From Aplectana chamaeleonis (Eukaryota > Nematoda > Chromadorea > Rhabditida > Cosmocercidae), in assembly GCA_029168955.1 (NCBI GenBank), contig JAPDOI010000211.1, forward strand, positions 1,065,001 to 1,129,000: a stretch of DNA of 64,000 nucleotides. The letters run 5' to 3'. The notes below the pieces were generated by a model. The model ran no database searches. It was not told where the DNA came from and was given only the letters and a program-made list of their open reading frames with translations. Position numbers and translations under genes: made by a program. Below are positions 44,001 through 55,154 of this stretch, piece after piece (positions within the stretch are counted from its first letter, which is position 1; each line of letters starts with the position of its first letter).

Positions 44001-47000
44001 CCGTTTTCAAATGTAGGGAGACCATGTTATTAAACACACTCGCCCGAAGCTTTGCCCGTGAAAGAATCGCAACCTTAAAGACACAGCCCATCCTCATAAT
44101 GACTTTCCAGATTTTTCTCATTATCTTCAAGAGAATTTCGAGCTGATCACAACGTTTTCTCCAGAAATTTTAAGCTGATCACAACGTTTTCTCCGCTCAG
44201 AACCCGCCCCAAACGAAGATATGGCCCCTCAATGATTGTAAAATCAGACGGCGAGAAATTTGTGGACGAGTTTTCTCACGCCTATAATTCCTCTTCGTCT
44301 GCAGCCATCGCAGCGCAGCATACCACACTATAAAATTATGCCGATTTCAAATGGAAGAACATAGATTTTGATCAAAATCCATGGTGCATGTCGTCCTTGA
44401 CCAGCCAAAAACTCTGAAGTGGGCGCACGTAATGAGTACTTGATTTTTATTGCTTTTTCTGAAGAGTTCAGATTCCGTTTTTGGCAGTTTGACAGCGGCC
44501 AGAACACGATATGAATTTTTCCCACTAGCTTGGACTGTGCCTTTCAGGTCATCAGTGGTTCAAAAATTGAACTAGCATAATTAATGCCCGCAAGGGACTT
44601 TTCCAATGGAAACTTGGATACGAAATTCGTCGCAAATGGCGCCTCCAACCAAGTTACTCTACCCTGCATACGTCAACTAACCGAAAATTCAAAAAAGCTC
44701 TAGATGGTTTCAGCCTCAGTTTTCTCATGTGTGAAGAAGTTTATAGAGAGCACCTAGTGTAAGAAGTCTCGCGCACAACGAGAAGCCCGAATAATTCTGA
44801 GAAGCCAGACACTAGGTTCAGAGGGTGTATTTTCTACACCGGAGTGAAATTCACATCTATACTTACAGACGACCGTTGACGCGCCGCCAAGCGGAAGTAA
44901 AATTGTGCCGGGACCACACGTCATTATCTTCGAGCTGCAGCAGCGGTTGTCCGCAACTGCGGATATGAAACTCGTTCGGAAACGGAGAGTACGTTCATGA
45001 GTTTATAAGGTGATGTAATCATAGTAATTATCAATTAACAAAACACTCATGTGTACCTTATGGTATGTTTACACAAGGTGCTGAGTTGATCGCAAAACGC
45101 TTGGCTCCGGGCGAGATTGAACCAGCATATTCCCTTTCCGGGGGAGCGCCTTATCGCACTGCACCACCGAAGCCCCAGCGCCGCTCTCACTCAACTGCTC
45201 GGTAAATCTTCACCGAAGCAATCATCCTTTCACCCGCATAACGGGATGAAACAGGAATACCGCCAGAGACTATCTAACAGTCGTAGACCTGTCAAGATGA
45301 TGCCCTAGTTAAGTCTTACACGATTTTTGGATGTTTTTTTGCCGTAACTGCAGTTACGGCAAAAAACATCCAAAAAAACTCATGTGTACCGTTCATATCG
45401 CAGAGAATTGTCCATTTAAAAGAAGCGCACACTAGCTTGAGTCTATACGAACAAGGTTGTCCGCCCATGCGGCCAGCGTGCGTGTCTCGCGGCTGTCACA
45501 GAAATATTTCTTCCGGACAACTCTCATTACAGCGTGTTATGCGGTTATATTTCTATATATTGTATTATCATACTTGGGCTAATCGATTTAGAGGTCTGGA
45601 AAGCACCCACACCACGACCGCTCGACACGCACGCTAACCACGTGTGCGGACAGTCTCATTCGGACAAACTGTACAATACATTCTCGCATTAAAGCAATAC
45701 ACTAGTAACAACATTATAACATCGAATTTTAGCTCAATAAGAGTCTGTAGGATTAGTAAGGGAAAAGACTACTCAGCTAGCTACATACAGTCGGCATTGA
45801 TCCTAGTGATACTCTGCGTTAACTAATGAAGGCTGGCGCAGACTCGGTGCCATGGGCTATAACACAGGTGCGCTGAGTTTGAGCCAATCTTCAGTGAGGA
45901 ACGCAAAGTATCACTAGGATCCATGCCGATGGTACAGAAGGTTAGTGAAGAAATAAATCGTGGAATAGAGTATTTGGGGGTGGTGGTACAGTGGACCCGA
46001 GTGTCTGCAAAGGAAAAAAAGCACGCACCATTCTACGCAACCCCTTTAGGTTTTTTTTACCATTTGGGGTCCACCATTGCCTCAGGAGAGTTGAGGCAAT
46101 TCTCGACGGTCTTGCTTGACCTGCGGCATATCTTCCTTCAACGCAACCTCAGTCCTTTCTTTACGATTTTTTTTAGGGTTCACGAGATTTGTTCTCATTC
46201 TTGTGTGGAAATCTCTTCCTATGAGTAGAATCTACTACTCAAAGCTAATCCTCACGGCGGAACTCGTCCAATGTGAACTCATGACTGATATTTATTCCAT
46301 TCGGATAGAAACTCGCGCGATGCCTTCGCAATCAACCCAATTTTCAGAATTACCGGAATATCGTTTAGGCCCTGTCTAAAAAAGTCGGTCTAGTTGTGTT
46401 CTTAAGGCGATTTGTCTATCTCCCGTTTTCCGAATTTACGAGCCACTCGTCCATTGCGCTCCATTGCGCAGTGTTAAAGGCACAGTCCAGCCTCACAATC
46501 GTTTTTCTGTTTTCCTGCCTATCTTGAAAACGGTCCCACGCTGATTCCAGTGATGTCTCTGGCATCGTACAAGACAACCTAGGAACGGAGTTATGGCCTC
46601 TCAAAAATTGAGCTACGGAAGCATGGAGGACGAGTTGTCCGAGGCTTGTAACTTCCTTCATTTGCAACCGATGTATGGGAGCCGACCTAAACAAAGAGAT
46701 AAGTTTGGAATGAAGGAAAGAACGGGTCTATTGATCGGAAATCATGACTCCTCTCGCCATTTTTGAGCTCGAAATATCGTAAAAGGGGCGTGCCAAAGTG
46801 GCTCCTGGATGTGGGCGCTCCAGGGTGGCTTTCTCCTATATCTCGCTTATTCGGAAGATTTGAGGGCTCGCACTTGGCTGGTGCTATATAGGGTGAGTCT
46901 ACTTCACAGTTATATGGAAAGATCAGATTTCGTCCCTGAGCATGGACTGTGCCTTTAAAGGCACAGTACATCCTCAGATGTGAATTTTGAGACTTCCATG

Positions 47001-50000
47001 TAATTGTGTAGAAGTCTCCTCCTGTATAACACGTGCCAAACGCGTGATATCAGTTCTTCCAAACAAGCGAGATATAAGCGACCACCACGGGCCTGACCCC
47101 GTCCAGCCACCACCACAGGCCCGCCTTCCTGGTTTTCGAACTCAATAGCGGCTAGATGGATGGGTGATTTTCAACAGAGTCGTCGTTCTTCAGTCCACTG
47201 CCGGACTATCTCCTCATCATGTTTTGCTCTGGTGCCGCGACTATAAATCAAGGAAATTCAGGCCTGAGACAACTCGTCCACCAAATTTTTGCCCTCAAAA
47301 TACAGGCGTTTTCAAGGAGCCATATCTCCATTCGTAGGGGGTCTTGGATGATTTCAGAAATACCATGGTGATCAGAGTGTGACCCTCTCCAAGATAAGGA
47401 TAAAACCTACAAAATAATTTTCTGGGTGTCCTGTGCCTTTAAGCAGCCCAAACTGGGCTTCTCTTTCCTTTTAGAGCTGTAAAAGGTTCAACACCAAAAT
47501 GGAAGCTTCGCCATCACGGAATCATCAACCACATCCTCAAAATCCAGGGACACCACACACATTTGGGCGAGTTACACACGGCAACCATCGTTAGGGTTAG
47601 CTGCGAGTAGATCTGATTGGGTCGTATTCATTCCAAAAACAGTGCAATCGCTTGAAGTAAGTTTATCGTATTTTTAATTTTTGTCTAGCTTATAAATATG
47701 GCATACAGCGTTCGTAGTTGTGCTAATATCTGGAATGATCTCTCAGAACTTACAAAGTTTCCGTTGCTCATCGTTGACGTTGGTATCATCTGATGCAATG
47801 CGGTGGTGCCGAGTTTTGCCTACAGAAAATCACACGAATAGATAAGGCATCTTGCTTGGCGACACACACACACAATGTCAGTACAGCTGTAGCGGTTGAA
47901 AGAGATTATGGCAATATTCAAGTGAACCAAAGTTTCTGAAGAAGCTGGATTCATTGTCCATACACTCGCAGGTACAGAGTAAGGATAATGATTGTATAGA
48001 GCAGAGTGGAGGCAGACGTTCTGTCAAAACTTGTCTCTAACCCAAAGGTCTTCCGTGGGTGAATCCAAGCCCAAAAAGAGCACTAACACGCGATCGAAAC
48101 CACACCAGACGATTTGCTAGCAGGAACTTTTGAACAAGTTATTTATGAGTTTATTCAAGTTACCTGTGGCTTTGGCTCAATTTAGTCGGAGGTTTCACAC
48201 AAGCTACAATATTCAACATGTGAGTAATATGTTTTTCCGGTTATTCTCTGCTACGTACGATTTTTGAACTTGTCGGCAACATAAAAATAGGCGAAACAAG
48301 TTACTTGCGTTATAAACAGAGTAGGCTGTGTGAAGGGCGTTATAAACGGAGTAGGCTGTGTGAAGGTTCCAAGAAACTTGTTCAAAAGTACCTCGATACA
48401 CAATCACTATAAAGGTGTAAGCAGCAATGCTAAGGAGAGAATGAAGAAGGCATTCTAGGAGAGAAATGGAAGCATAAGAAATCTTGCTATCTTAGTTGCT
48501 ACATGTCAAAAACTATCGGTCAAATTTTTCCTCTTCCTGAATTTTTACATAAGCCAACCTTTGGTCAAGTCACTTTGAACTTTCACGCAACTTGCTCATT
48601 GCATCTATATTGCAGGTAACTTGTTTTATCTATGTGCAAGCTCAGAGCTTCCTTGTAACATAAAATAATGAGGGAAACAAGTTGCTAGCGTTCAGAAAGC
48701 AGCAGGTCAGTCGTGAGAGGCCTTCAAGTAACTTGCTTCAGGTCACTGAGGATAAGTTCAGCAGTTTCTGAGTTTGACACGTCACGTGAAAGCGAGTTGA
48801 TTCGAAGGCAGGGTCCGGGCAAGTTTCGATTTCGAGATTTCCCGCTGGAGCAGAGCATATGCTACAGCTTGTTCCAAGAGATGTGCGAAAACTGCGTAAA
48901 ACAACAGCCGTCTCCAAGTTTCCAACCAATTCCGTCAAACACCGTGTCACAAAAGAGTGCCCATCGTCCATAATTTAGCCATCATCCATGAATTTTCCAA
49001 AATTGCAGTGTGTAAATATCGGTCATTCTGGCCATGATTATCCTGCTGTGAATACCGCAATTCCTGACTTTTAAGCTGTTCTCTCCAAAAAAACATCTAG
49101 ACTGTGTTTAGCTACTAGGCAAGCCCAATCTATCTAACCCGGATTTGGGTAGTGTCAAAATTTAACTGTACCTTGCCTTTAAACAGAAACTTCGAATTCC
49201 GACTGGAGATAATCGAATCAAGTTATCTAAAAACAAGCCAAATCTGGTCGCCAAACATCGGGGTTAAGAAACGATGCTCAATGTTCAACAATGAAAGAAA
49301 CGTGGACCATTTCTTCTATAGAAAACTTGATGTGGTTAAAATATAATCAGACTAAAAGTGTTGTTAGCTGTCTACCAAGATTACAGTGACTGCTCGGCTG
49401 AGGCATGCGGGCGTCTCGGCCGTTTTCGAAAATTGCAAAATCGCAAATCATGACTATTGACTTCCATTGCAGCATTGAAAATTTTGGAGGGGATGGTCTA
49501 AGGCAATGCTTTTTGAACAAACTGCATTAAAAATTTTTCTTTGAGAACATTGCAAACTTCAGACGTAGCTGAAACTTTCCGTAATTTTGCAAAGGTTTTG
49601 CCGACTTTACGAAGTCGATATCATTCCATTCACAGGGTCGGCTTTCAGAGCTTGAACGGATTACAGAATTTGAATGGTCTCAAACAACGAGAGTCAGCTG
49701 GTTTTTCTCTATCCCAACTTGAATATACCGCCAAACTTCATCCTGCACTCGATTCCAAATTCAAGTAGGGTTAGCATTAGGGTCTCTTAAATCCCCTTAA
49801 TAAATCCATTCGGCTCACAAGAAAATTTAGGGATTCGACATGCTGAGAAAAAGGAGACTATAACAACGATTTTGTCTATTTGTTTGAAAAGTCAGACCTT
49901 CTAGAAAGCCTTTAACAACAGTACATACAGTTCCATTGCCTGAGATACACTTCTCGGGAACCGCAATGAATTTCAACAACGAATAAATCTTCCCTATAGA

Positions 50001-51025
50001 GGAAAGTATATGAAAATCGGGTTGGGTGGCTTTGCTGCCGCGAAAATCAGAATCATGAAGTCATAATTAAATTTAGACTTGTGAAGCGAGTCAAAAATAT
50101 TGAGACCACACGACTCTAGGCCGAATTCTGCCCATATATCATTTATCGTCAAATAATAATTAATTATTTTATGGGCAGAATTCGAATTATCATAAATAAT
50201 AATTTAGGCAGCTTAGAAAAAATATCGTATATTTCATTGTTGAAAGGCTGTACGGCGAAAGGCCGTTTATTTTGATAAGAAAAGGTAAAAACCTTTAAAC
50301 TCAAAAGTTGAGGCTCAACGCACAAGGCAACTCAAAAGGATGAGGCCCATGGAAGGTCATCACAAAGCTCATCAGAAGAAGACAGTTAACAAGCATCTTA
50401 ATTCGAACAACACTTCCGAACATTTCAAGAAAATGAATTCATGTAAGCCTAGTTGATTGAATAATCTGATGCTTTTCATAGCCTACCATGAAACATCTGC
50501 TACAAAGAAAACCATAAAGTTTGGGCCACCAGAAAAATGAAAAGAAAAATTTGAATGAAATGGCTATATTAATCCTTATTTTTCAAATTTTTATCGAGGA
50601 TTTTGGTTCAAAATGGGATTATAAATCGGTTGAACCTAACAGTAGGAATATCTCTAGCCATTCCGAGATGGCAAAGGTTTGGGGAGGATTTTTGCGAATT
50701 ATTTTCCCCTGTATTCATAAAACAACTACATGCAGAAAATTTTCAGATTCTCGAAAACAAAGCAAAAATTAGTGCTGTAGTGCTGCTCAATCGCAGAAAA
50801 AAAGACTAGAGTTCCGCACAAGTTCAAGTCTGATGATTCATGAGACAAATGAATGACTATGCTGGATTAAGGATGGCAAATCTTGCAGTAGAATGTCAAA
50901 AAAGTTACCTACTCATAGGCGCTTAAACCAAAAACCCTACGAAACATGACTAGGATAAGCTGGCCCAAGAAGAAGGAAGGCAGAGATTAGCTGGCAGGAA
51001 AGACAGGATAAGTGAGGGGCTTACC
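37972..51025 (-). CDS. ttx-1: Otx/otd-family homeobox transcription factor (TTX-1-like)
   Basis: Nuclear DNA-binding protein of the Otx/orthodenticle class; in C. elegans TTX-1 specifies the AFD thermosensory neuron. Coding exons in transcript order: 47819-47754, 42163-41931, 41138-40997, 39377-39258, 39178-39019, 38078-37972, all in agreeing phase (0, 2, 0, 0, 1 between exons). The homeodomain begins [19 protein letters not shown], continues [16 protein letters not shown] and ESRVQ, and after an intron reads [15 protein letters not shown]. Lys at homeodomain position 50 gives bicoid-type (TAATCC) specificity. An Ala/Met/Ser-rich N-terminus and a Gln/Ser/Thr-rich C-terminus ending TWKFQPMG resemble Otx proteins. 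With the first in-frame ATG in exon 47819-47754 ([10 protein letters not shown]), the protein is about 265 residues, near family size. The paralogue choice (ttx-1 over ceh-36/ceh-37) rests on the Otx-like homeodomain and is less certain than the family. Confidence 0.9.
38240..38768. mobile_element. Two adjacent fold-back MITEs in the last Otx intron
   Basis: 38246-38545: GAATGGCGGTCCATGCGGCC at the left pairs with GGCCGCGTGGGCCGCCATTC at the right; CGTGCTTGGCAGACGG and CTGCCAAGCACG pair further in. 38530-38768: copy 2 of the GTTCAACTCCGCATTGCC family (CAGTTCATCTCCGCATTGCC ... GCGGAGATGAATTG). The two overlap at the shared border. Confidence 0.8.
39019..39178 (-). CDS. ttx-1: Otx gene, Ser/Thr/Pro-rich exon
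   Basis: The acceptor TGTTTTAG leads into [20 protein letters not shown], then [18 protein letters not shown] and QAQYSYG, ending phase 1 at GTGAGTAC. IKSEEP resembles a SUMO-acceptor motif (psi-K-x-E), by inference only. Low-complexity activation-type sequence. Confidence 0.85.
39258..39377 (-). CDS. ttx-1: Otx gene, homeodomain helix-3 exon
   Basis: The acceptor TTCCAG leads into [18 protein letters not shown], then a Ser/Gly/Thr-rich linker to TSDGD (40 codons, phase 0). The donor GATGTGAAT (39257) is weak. If it is not used, the frame runs on through [14 protein letters not shown] to TAA at 39206-39204, giving an alternative C-terminus. The intron position between VQ and VW of the homeodomain is seen in many paired-class genes. 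Confidence 0.9.
40997..41138 (-). CDS. ttx-1: Otx gene, homeodomain helix 1-2 exon
   Basis: The acceptor GTTTCAG gives one base completing Arg, then [35 protein letters not shown] and LPESRVQ, ending phase 0 at GTATGG. This is about 83% identical by eye to the animal Otx homeodomain over 60 residues when joined to the next exon. No disruption. Confidence 0.95.
41139..41930 (-). other. Otx intron; no other gene seen
   Basis: Runs from the donor GTGGGC (after 41931) to GTTTCAG. Plus-strand frames 41517-41807 and 41783-42139 are shadows or chance. Confidence 0.5.
41931..42163 (-). CDS. ttx-1: Otx gene, N-terminal exon
   Basis: The acceptor TTTCAG leads into [52 protein letters not shown] and [12 protein letters not shown] (77 codons plus two bases). 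It ends CCAAG before GTGGGC; the AG is completed to Arg by the homeodomain exon. Other frames are also open over this exon, but only this one joins the homeodomain. Confidence 0.85.
44075..44546. mobile_element. TTAA-bounded element, copy E
   Basis: Left TTAAAGACACAGCCCATCCT; right TTGGACTGTGCCTTTCA, where the final TTAA reads TTCA. 472 bp. Interior phrases shared with the family include GGACGAGTTTTCTCACG-like sequence. It lies in the large Otx intron. Confidence 0.75.
45051..45385. repeat. Relative of the repeat nested at 18224-18341
   Basis: GGTGCTGAGTTGATCGCAAA and GGCTCCGGGCGAGATTGAAC match the arm at 18224 and its inverted copy. 45343-45362 is the perfect palindrome GCCGTAACTGCAGTTACGGC, as near 18372. 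Unclassified family. Confidence 0.55.
45440..45666. mobile_element. TIR MITE, GTCCGC...GCGTGCGTGTC family, copy 1
   Basis: Left TTGTCCGCCCATGCGGCCAG then CGTGCGTGTC; right GACACGCACGCTAACCACGT then GTGCGGACAGTCTCATTCGG. Arms about 50 bp, about 80% identical. A related copy lies at 53594-53981. Confidence 0.7.
46474..46958. mobile_element. TTAA-bounded element, copy F
   Basis: Left TTAAAGGCACAGTCCAGCCT, right CATGGACTGTGCCTTTAA. 485 bp. The interior holds GACGAGTTGTCCGAGGCTTG, like copy B. Shares its last TTAA (46955-46958) with copy G. Confidence 0.85.
46955..47442. mobile_element. TTAA-bounded element, copy G
   Basis: Left TTAAAGGCACAGTACATCCT, right GGGTGTCCTGTGCCTTTAA. 488 bp. Nearly the same layout as copy A (28336-28827), including ACCACCACAGGCCCG and ATTTTCTGGGTGTCC. 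Confidence 0.85.
47754..47819 (-). CDS. ttx-1: Otx gene, first recognised coding exon
   Basis: The acceptor TTCTGTAG leads into [20 protein letters not shown], then NF before GTAAGT; phase 0 at both sides. The first in-frame Met is in HQMIP. The acceptor could receive a spliced leader or the exon ending at 51025. Joining the latter gives an in-frame stop upstream, so translation would then start at this Met. Confidence 0.75.
48123..48391. mobile_element. Inverted-repeat MITE with an internal 30-bp tandem duplication
   Basis: GGAACTTTTGAACAAGTT at the left pairs with AACTTGTTCAAAAGTACC at the right. 48307-48336 and 48337-48366 are two 30-bp direct units (GCGTTATAAACAGAGTAGGC..., one mismatch). 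Similar phrases (AACAAGTTGCTAGCG, GTAACTTGTTTTATC) at 48610-48735 suggest a second, decayed copy. In the first Otx intron. Confidence 0.65.
50122..50185. repeat. Small inverted repeat in the first Otx intron
   Basis: CGAATTCTGCCCATA and TATGGGCAGAATTCG are exact complements separated by about 34 AT-rich bases, which themselves contain TAATAATTAATTATT. Could be a MITE remnant or a site bound by a protein; no support for either. Confidence 0.6.
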
Positions 51026-51530
51026 TGGTCGAGAGCCGGACATCCTCATCGCCAACATCAAGTCGCTGGCGACTTGGCGACAACGACGAGTCGCTAAGCG
51101 TCGCCTGGCGACTGTGACGGCGGCTGAGGCGTCGGCGGCGGTCTCGACCCGATAAGCCTATCACATCATCCTCAGATTACGATAAACCCTGGAGCTGGAG
51201 AGCGACGAGCCGGCGGCTGAGCCAGCGTCAATGCGATTTCGCCGCGCAATCCGCATCGCGACACGCCCACTTGGCGCAGCGTCTCCACGTCGCCACGCCT
51301 CGCCAGGCACTCTCTCGCCTCGCTGGCTCCACCTCCTCCGACGGGGCCAATCAGCGTCGGACAGAAGGCAGCCGCTGCGCGCTCATTGTTTGAGTTGGGA
51401 AGCCGGTTGTTTGGCCGGGGATACGGTGGTGGGACACGCTTCACTGATAGACGCACAAATAGACTGACAGACACAGAGATAGACCTTCTCCTCAACAGAC
51501 AACACGACCACCACCACACAGTTTGACAAT
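51025..51530 (-). promoter_or_regulatory. GC-rich block, possible first exon and promoter of the Otx gene
   Basis: A sharply GC-richer island (many GCGACG/CGCC phrases) in AT-rich surroundings. On the minus strand it ends CTCGACCAG followed by GTAAGC (51025/51024), a consensus donor. An ATG-led frame there (MLAMRMSGSRP) ends phase 1 and does not fit the phase-0 exon at 47819, so this would be mostly 5' UTR. Long minus-strand frames (51172-51519) are composition artefacts. Alternatives: a repeat, or a first exon of an unseen gene. Confidence 0.35.
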
Positions 51531-53593
51531 GAAAGCGAGAAGAAGCACCAACCGGTGGAGAAACACATCAATGAGTACGGTAAGGAAAAACACTCGGAGA
51601 CTGAGGAAAAACATCTCACTTCCCGTGTGAGGCTGGTTTCCAACACAGAAAACCAAAATGTCCTCTCCCTTAGCAAGTCTCGGGGAAAAAGTTGTTGCTT
51701 TGTTTGAGGGAATAGTTCTCGAGAGAGACTTTTTTCGCAGGGATGATTTGGATAGTTTTATGCCGTTAATTAACGTGTGCGCTGTCTGAGATTACGGAAA
51801 GCCCAAATTATTGGACGCCACTTTATTATTTTTGAGTTCCTTCCTTTCATTCTCTTGAACTTCCTTGTTGAAGAGTCTCGAAGTAGCTAGAGATATGAGT
51901 TATCCTAAGTTAGATGAGCAACAGTAGCCATATTAATGGTAGTATTATTTTATCCCCAATTGATCGGCTCATTCAGAACTACCATAATATAAACTATGTA
52001 GTAATCCAGAAGGACGCCGTTTAAGGTCAACCAGATTCATTGATCTACCCAGGTGAAATTGTGGGGTGAAAAGTAAAAAGCATATCCGAGAACTACCACT
52101 GGGTAACAAAACAGGTTCAGTTGAATCAGCTGAATTTTCACTTCGTAAGGGTTTATTGTCCGGTATTTTCTGTGCAGGAGCACTTGTATTTTAAAAAAAC
52201 TGCTAAAAAACCTTTACTAGAGACTGATACTAGAGCATATTGGAATTTCCAAAAATGATATGTTGAATTTTGTTAGGGAGAGGAAAAGAAACAATTTTAA
52301 GTTCTTCGTTAAAGTTCCTCAATGCACATGATCAAATCAAAAGATCAAAAAACGACAAAAAACATTTCTATTGAACTTGAAAACTCCGAATACCTTAAGC
52401 CCAAAATCTGCCCAGGATTGCGATTCAGGGCGCTGAACACGAATCTAAGGCCCATTTTCATTTTCTCGAAAGACTACGGTAGGTTACTGTAGACAAATGA
52501 TATTTTTCCTATTGTAACTTACAGGAATCTTTTTAGAAACTGAAAGTGGATCTTATTATCGTGTTCCGCGCCCCAAATCACCCCTCTCGACAAAGTTTGG
52601 GCTGGAAAGGTTCAGATTTCTTGAATCCGAAAAATTAAACTTTCGCAGTTTTTGATCTACCCATCTACCCAGTGCGTTAGGGAAATTTACCGAGCTTTGA
52701 AATGTTTATTTTTATCCTTCCCATGATTCAGTTTTAGAGACCACATACTCTGGTTTGGAGGGAGTCAAGGGCCAGTCGTTTTATAATCCTATCAACCTGA
52801 ACAACTGTCCGAGAAGGAACCAATGTTGCCGACGCCAAATCCGTAAATAATCCTGATAAACCGAGAGAGTTCGACTCCTTGTTGACGTTGACGCTTAGTA
52901 AAGTAAACATGCCCCGTTGCGTGTGTTGCCGAAGAAATGTATTGATACCTAGGCTTTTCAAAGGCCTGATTCAGATCCCTGAAAACGCTTCAAAGTAGGT
53001 AAGCTCAGTGATGAATTCGGGCATCTATAAGCTCCTACTCCCTGAAAAGTCAAGAAGGACTCTTTACTATAGTGTCTTGAGAGGCGGATAAACCACTTCA
53101 CCAGGCATAATTTGAAAATTTCTGCAATTTTCACAAGCTCCAGGACCGGAGCATTGAAGCTTTCATGCTTTTGCCCCCCCCCCTTCATCGCAAGGAGATG
53201 ATTCGCCAAGAGTGCAAACCTGTATATAAATATTCCGAACCATTAGCTGACAAGCTTATTCGCCCTCGATATTCATATGAAATGCTCTTATAGGATCGTG
53301 GGATCTTGACATGTCAAGGAGAAAGGAGAATTGAAAAACGGGGGCGGAAAAGCTTCGGATGAGGGTTCATCAATAAGGGAAAGGAGGTTTGCGACTCGTT
53401 TTTTTTACAGGGGAGGCGTTGGTGCAGGGCATTTTCTCACTTTGACAAGAGGAACCTTTGATCTATTGAAGTCTCGAAGCTGAAAATTACCACAGAGTGA
53501 CTGATCTTCAAAACACTTAGGCTGGGTTGGATTTGGTCTAGAGAACAAAAATTTAGAGAAGAAAATAACATGTTCTTAGGCAAGTTCAAAATA
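51531..53593. other. AT-rich intergenic sequence; nothing recognised
   Basis: No exon-like frame, TIR pair or RNA gene was recognised. Minus frames 52734-52961 and 52958-53209 have no domain. Confidence 0.4.
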
Positions 53594-53981
53594 AACTGTC
53601 CGCCCACTCGATCGGCGTGCGTGTCCAGCGGTCGTCGCGAAGGCATTTTTCAGACGCGCCTCCTCACAGCTGAAAACAGCTTACTGGGACATTATTTGGT
53701 GCTCTTTCGGAAAAGTCGGCTCACCTAAGATTACAATGAAATAAGCAGTTGCTTGGGATTGGCCAACCGCTCGATTGGTCACATCAAACAGTTCACTGTG
53801 TCCGAAAAAGACTAAATATTTCGACGGCTCTAGCGCGATGAATATTTTTCTCATAAAATTTCTCTAGATGGTTGTCTATTTCGATAGAGTACCTGTTAGT
53901 CACTTTTCGTGTATTATTCCAATGAATCCACTTACAGGGTCAAAAAATCGATACGCGCGCCGACCGCGTGGGTGGACAGTC
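53594..53981. mobile_element. TIR MITE, GTCCGC...GCGTGCGTGTC family, copy 2
   Basis: Left AACTGTCCGCCCACTCGATC then GGCGTGCGTGTCC; right ATACGCGCGCCGACCGCGTG then GGTGGACAGT. Longer interior than copy 1 (45440-45666). No coding potential. Confidence 0.65.
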
Positions 53982-54915
53982 TAATTCGGACGGGCTTAGC
54001 CTCCAATGGGGGAGGAATTCAAGTGACCGACCCGAAATGAAACTGCGGTTGGCTACGTTCGAGTTTGGGTAGGACCCAGCGGATGTGTGAGCCGCAGCTT
54101 TTCGCTATTCCGACCGGGACCCTTTGGCGTAGGCGCATATATGGTCGCCTTGGAAAATTCGATCCATCGAATAGACGAGGCCGCTGCGGCATATCGTCGT
54201 TTGCGATCGAACTCCCGATGACTGGTGGTGTCGCAAACACCGCGAGTGCCGCCGCAAATTATGGCATCTTGTCCTTTGACTGACTAGAGTCGGCGAAGGG
54301 ACTACACACCCTTCCGCAGTAACGTTATCGAACACACAGAAGTGATAAGCCTCAGGGTGCGGGATTCATTAATAATGAGCCATGGATAGGGGTTGACAGG
54401 GTTAGGAGCGAATTCCGTCAAAAGCATGAAATTCGGATAACTCCAATACTTAATATTGGTCCGAAAGACTAATGGCGGTGCGCGCGTGTGCCGGATGCGT
54501 AATATGTTACGTTCCAACTACATATACTCTCATGACCTTTGCCTTAAAAGGCAAACCTTTGGGTCAGAAAATCCCATCATCTCGGCCATAGCTTTACTCT
54601 TCAACTACGGATTTGCGCCCCTGAATACCAGCCTCGGTAATGAGGGAATAAGTAGATGAATTCCTGCCCTTACACCGCGACCCCCCCCCAGTGCACAGTA
54701 AGCTTGTGTGAGGGTTAAGAACAAGTCAAGACATACGTGCACGTGGGAAGGCCAATGCATAGTCTGGCCGCAGGAGTCGCGCTGCAATCATGGGGAATAA
54801 AGGGCAGTCACGAAACTGGGTAGCAGCCCTCTATCCTTAATCGTGGCGGCTCGACTATGCAGAGGCCTTTACTCACTTGAAAAATATCGCGCTGCACCGC
54901 ATTTTGTCGCGGGTG
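53982..54915. other. No gene; part of a repeat shared with 58130-58240
   Basis: 54770-54850 (GCGCTGCAATCATGGGGAAT, AGCAGCCCTCTATCCTTAAT) resembles 58150-58215 (GCGCCGCAATGATGGGGAAT, GCCTAGCCGTCCTTGATCCG). A C-run lies at about 54683-54690. No exon recognised. Confidence 0.4.
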
Positions 54916-55154
54916 TTACAGTTCACTTCCGCACTGCCGTTCAGTCCGCAAAGTGCGCGCTGTAAGCGAAAGCGTGCTGCGGCGCGGTTTCGAGTATCCT
55001 CAGAGAGGGATGTGGGATCACCCGGGCGGTTTTTGCCTTTGGTGCCCGGGTGATCCCACATCCCCGTCTGAGGATACTCGCAACCGCGCCGCAGCACGAT
55101 TTTGCAATCAGCGTGCACTTTGAGGACTGAACGGCAGTGCGGAGGTGAACTGTA
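54916..55154. mobile_element. Fold-back MITE (GTTCAACTCCGCATTGCC family), copy 3
   Basis: Left TTACAGTTCACTTCCGCACT, right GCACTGCCGTTCAGTCC-type complement ending GGAGGTGAACTGTA. The same GCGGTTTTTGCCTTTGGTGC loop is present as in copies 1 and 2. Confidence 0.85.

Larger units (their letters stand above)
42164..47753 (-). other. Large Otx intron with inserted repeats
   Basis: Apart from the repeats listed separately (44075-44546, 45051-45385, 45440-45666, 46474-47442) it contains a hairpin pair at 43160-43178 / 43235-43252 (GAGGGTCAGCCGTGCTTC against GCACGGCTGACGCCCTC). No exon of another gene was recognised. Confidence 0.5.

Noticed and set aside
51172..51519. Minus-strand frame in the GC-rich island, with overlapping plus frame
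   Set aside because: Both strands are open and low complexity; no motif. Better read as UTR or promoter.
53982..54700. Considered as an rRNA fragment because of phrases such as CCGTCAAAAGCATGAAATTC
   Set aside because: No extended match to conserved 18S or 28S segments that I can recognise.
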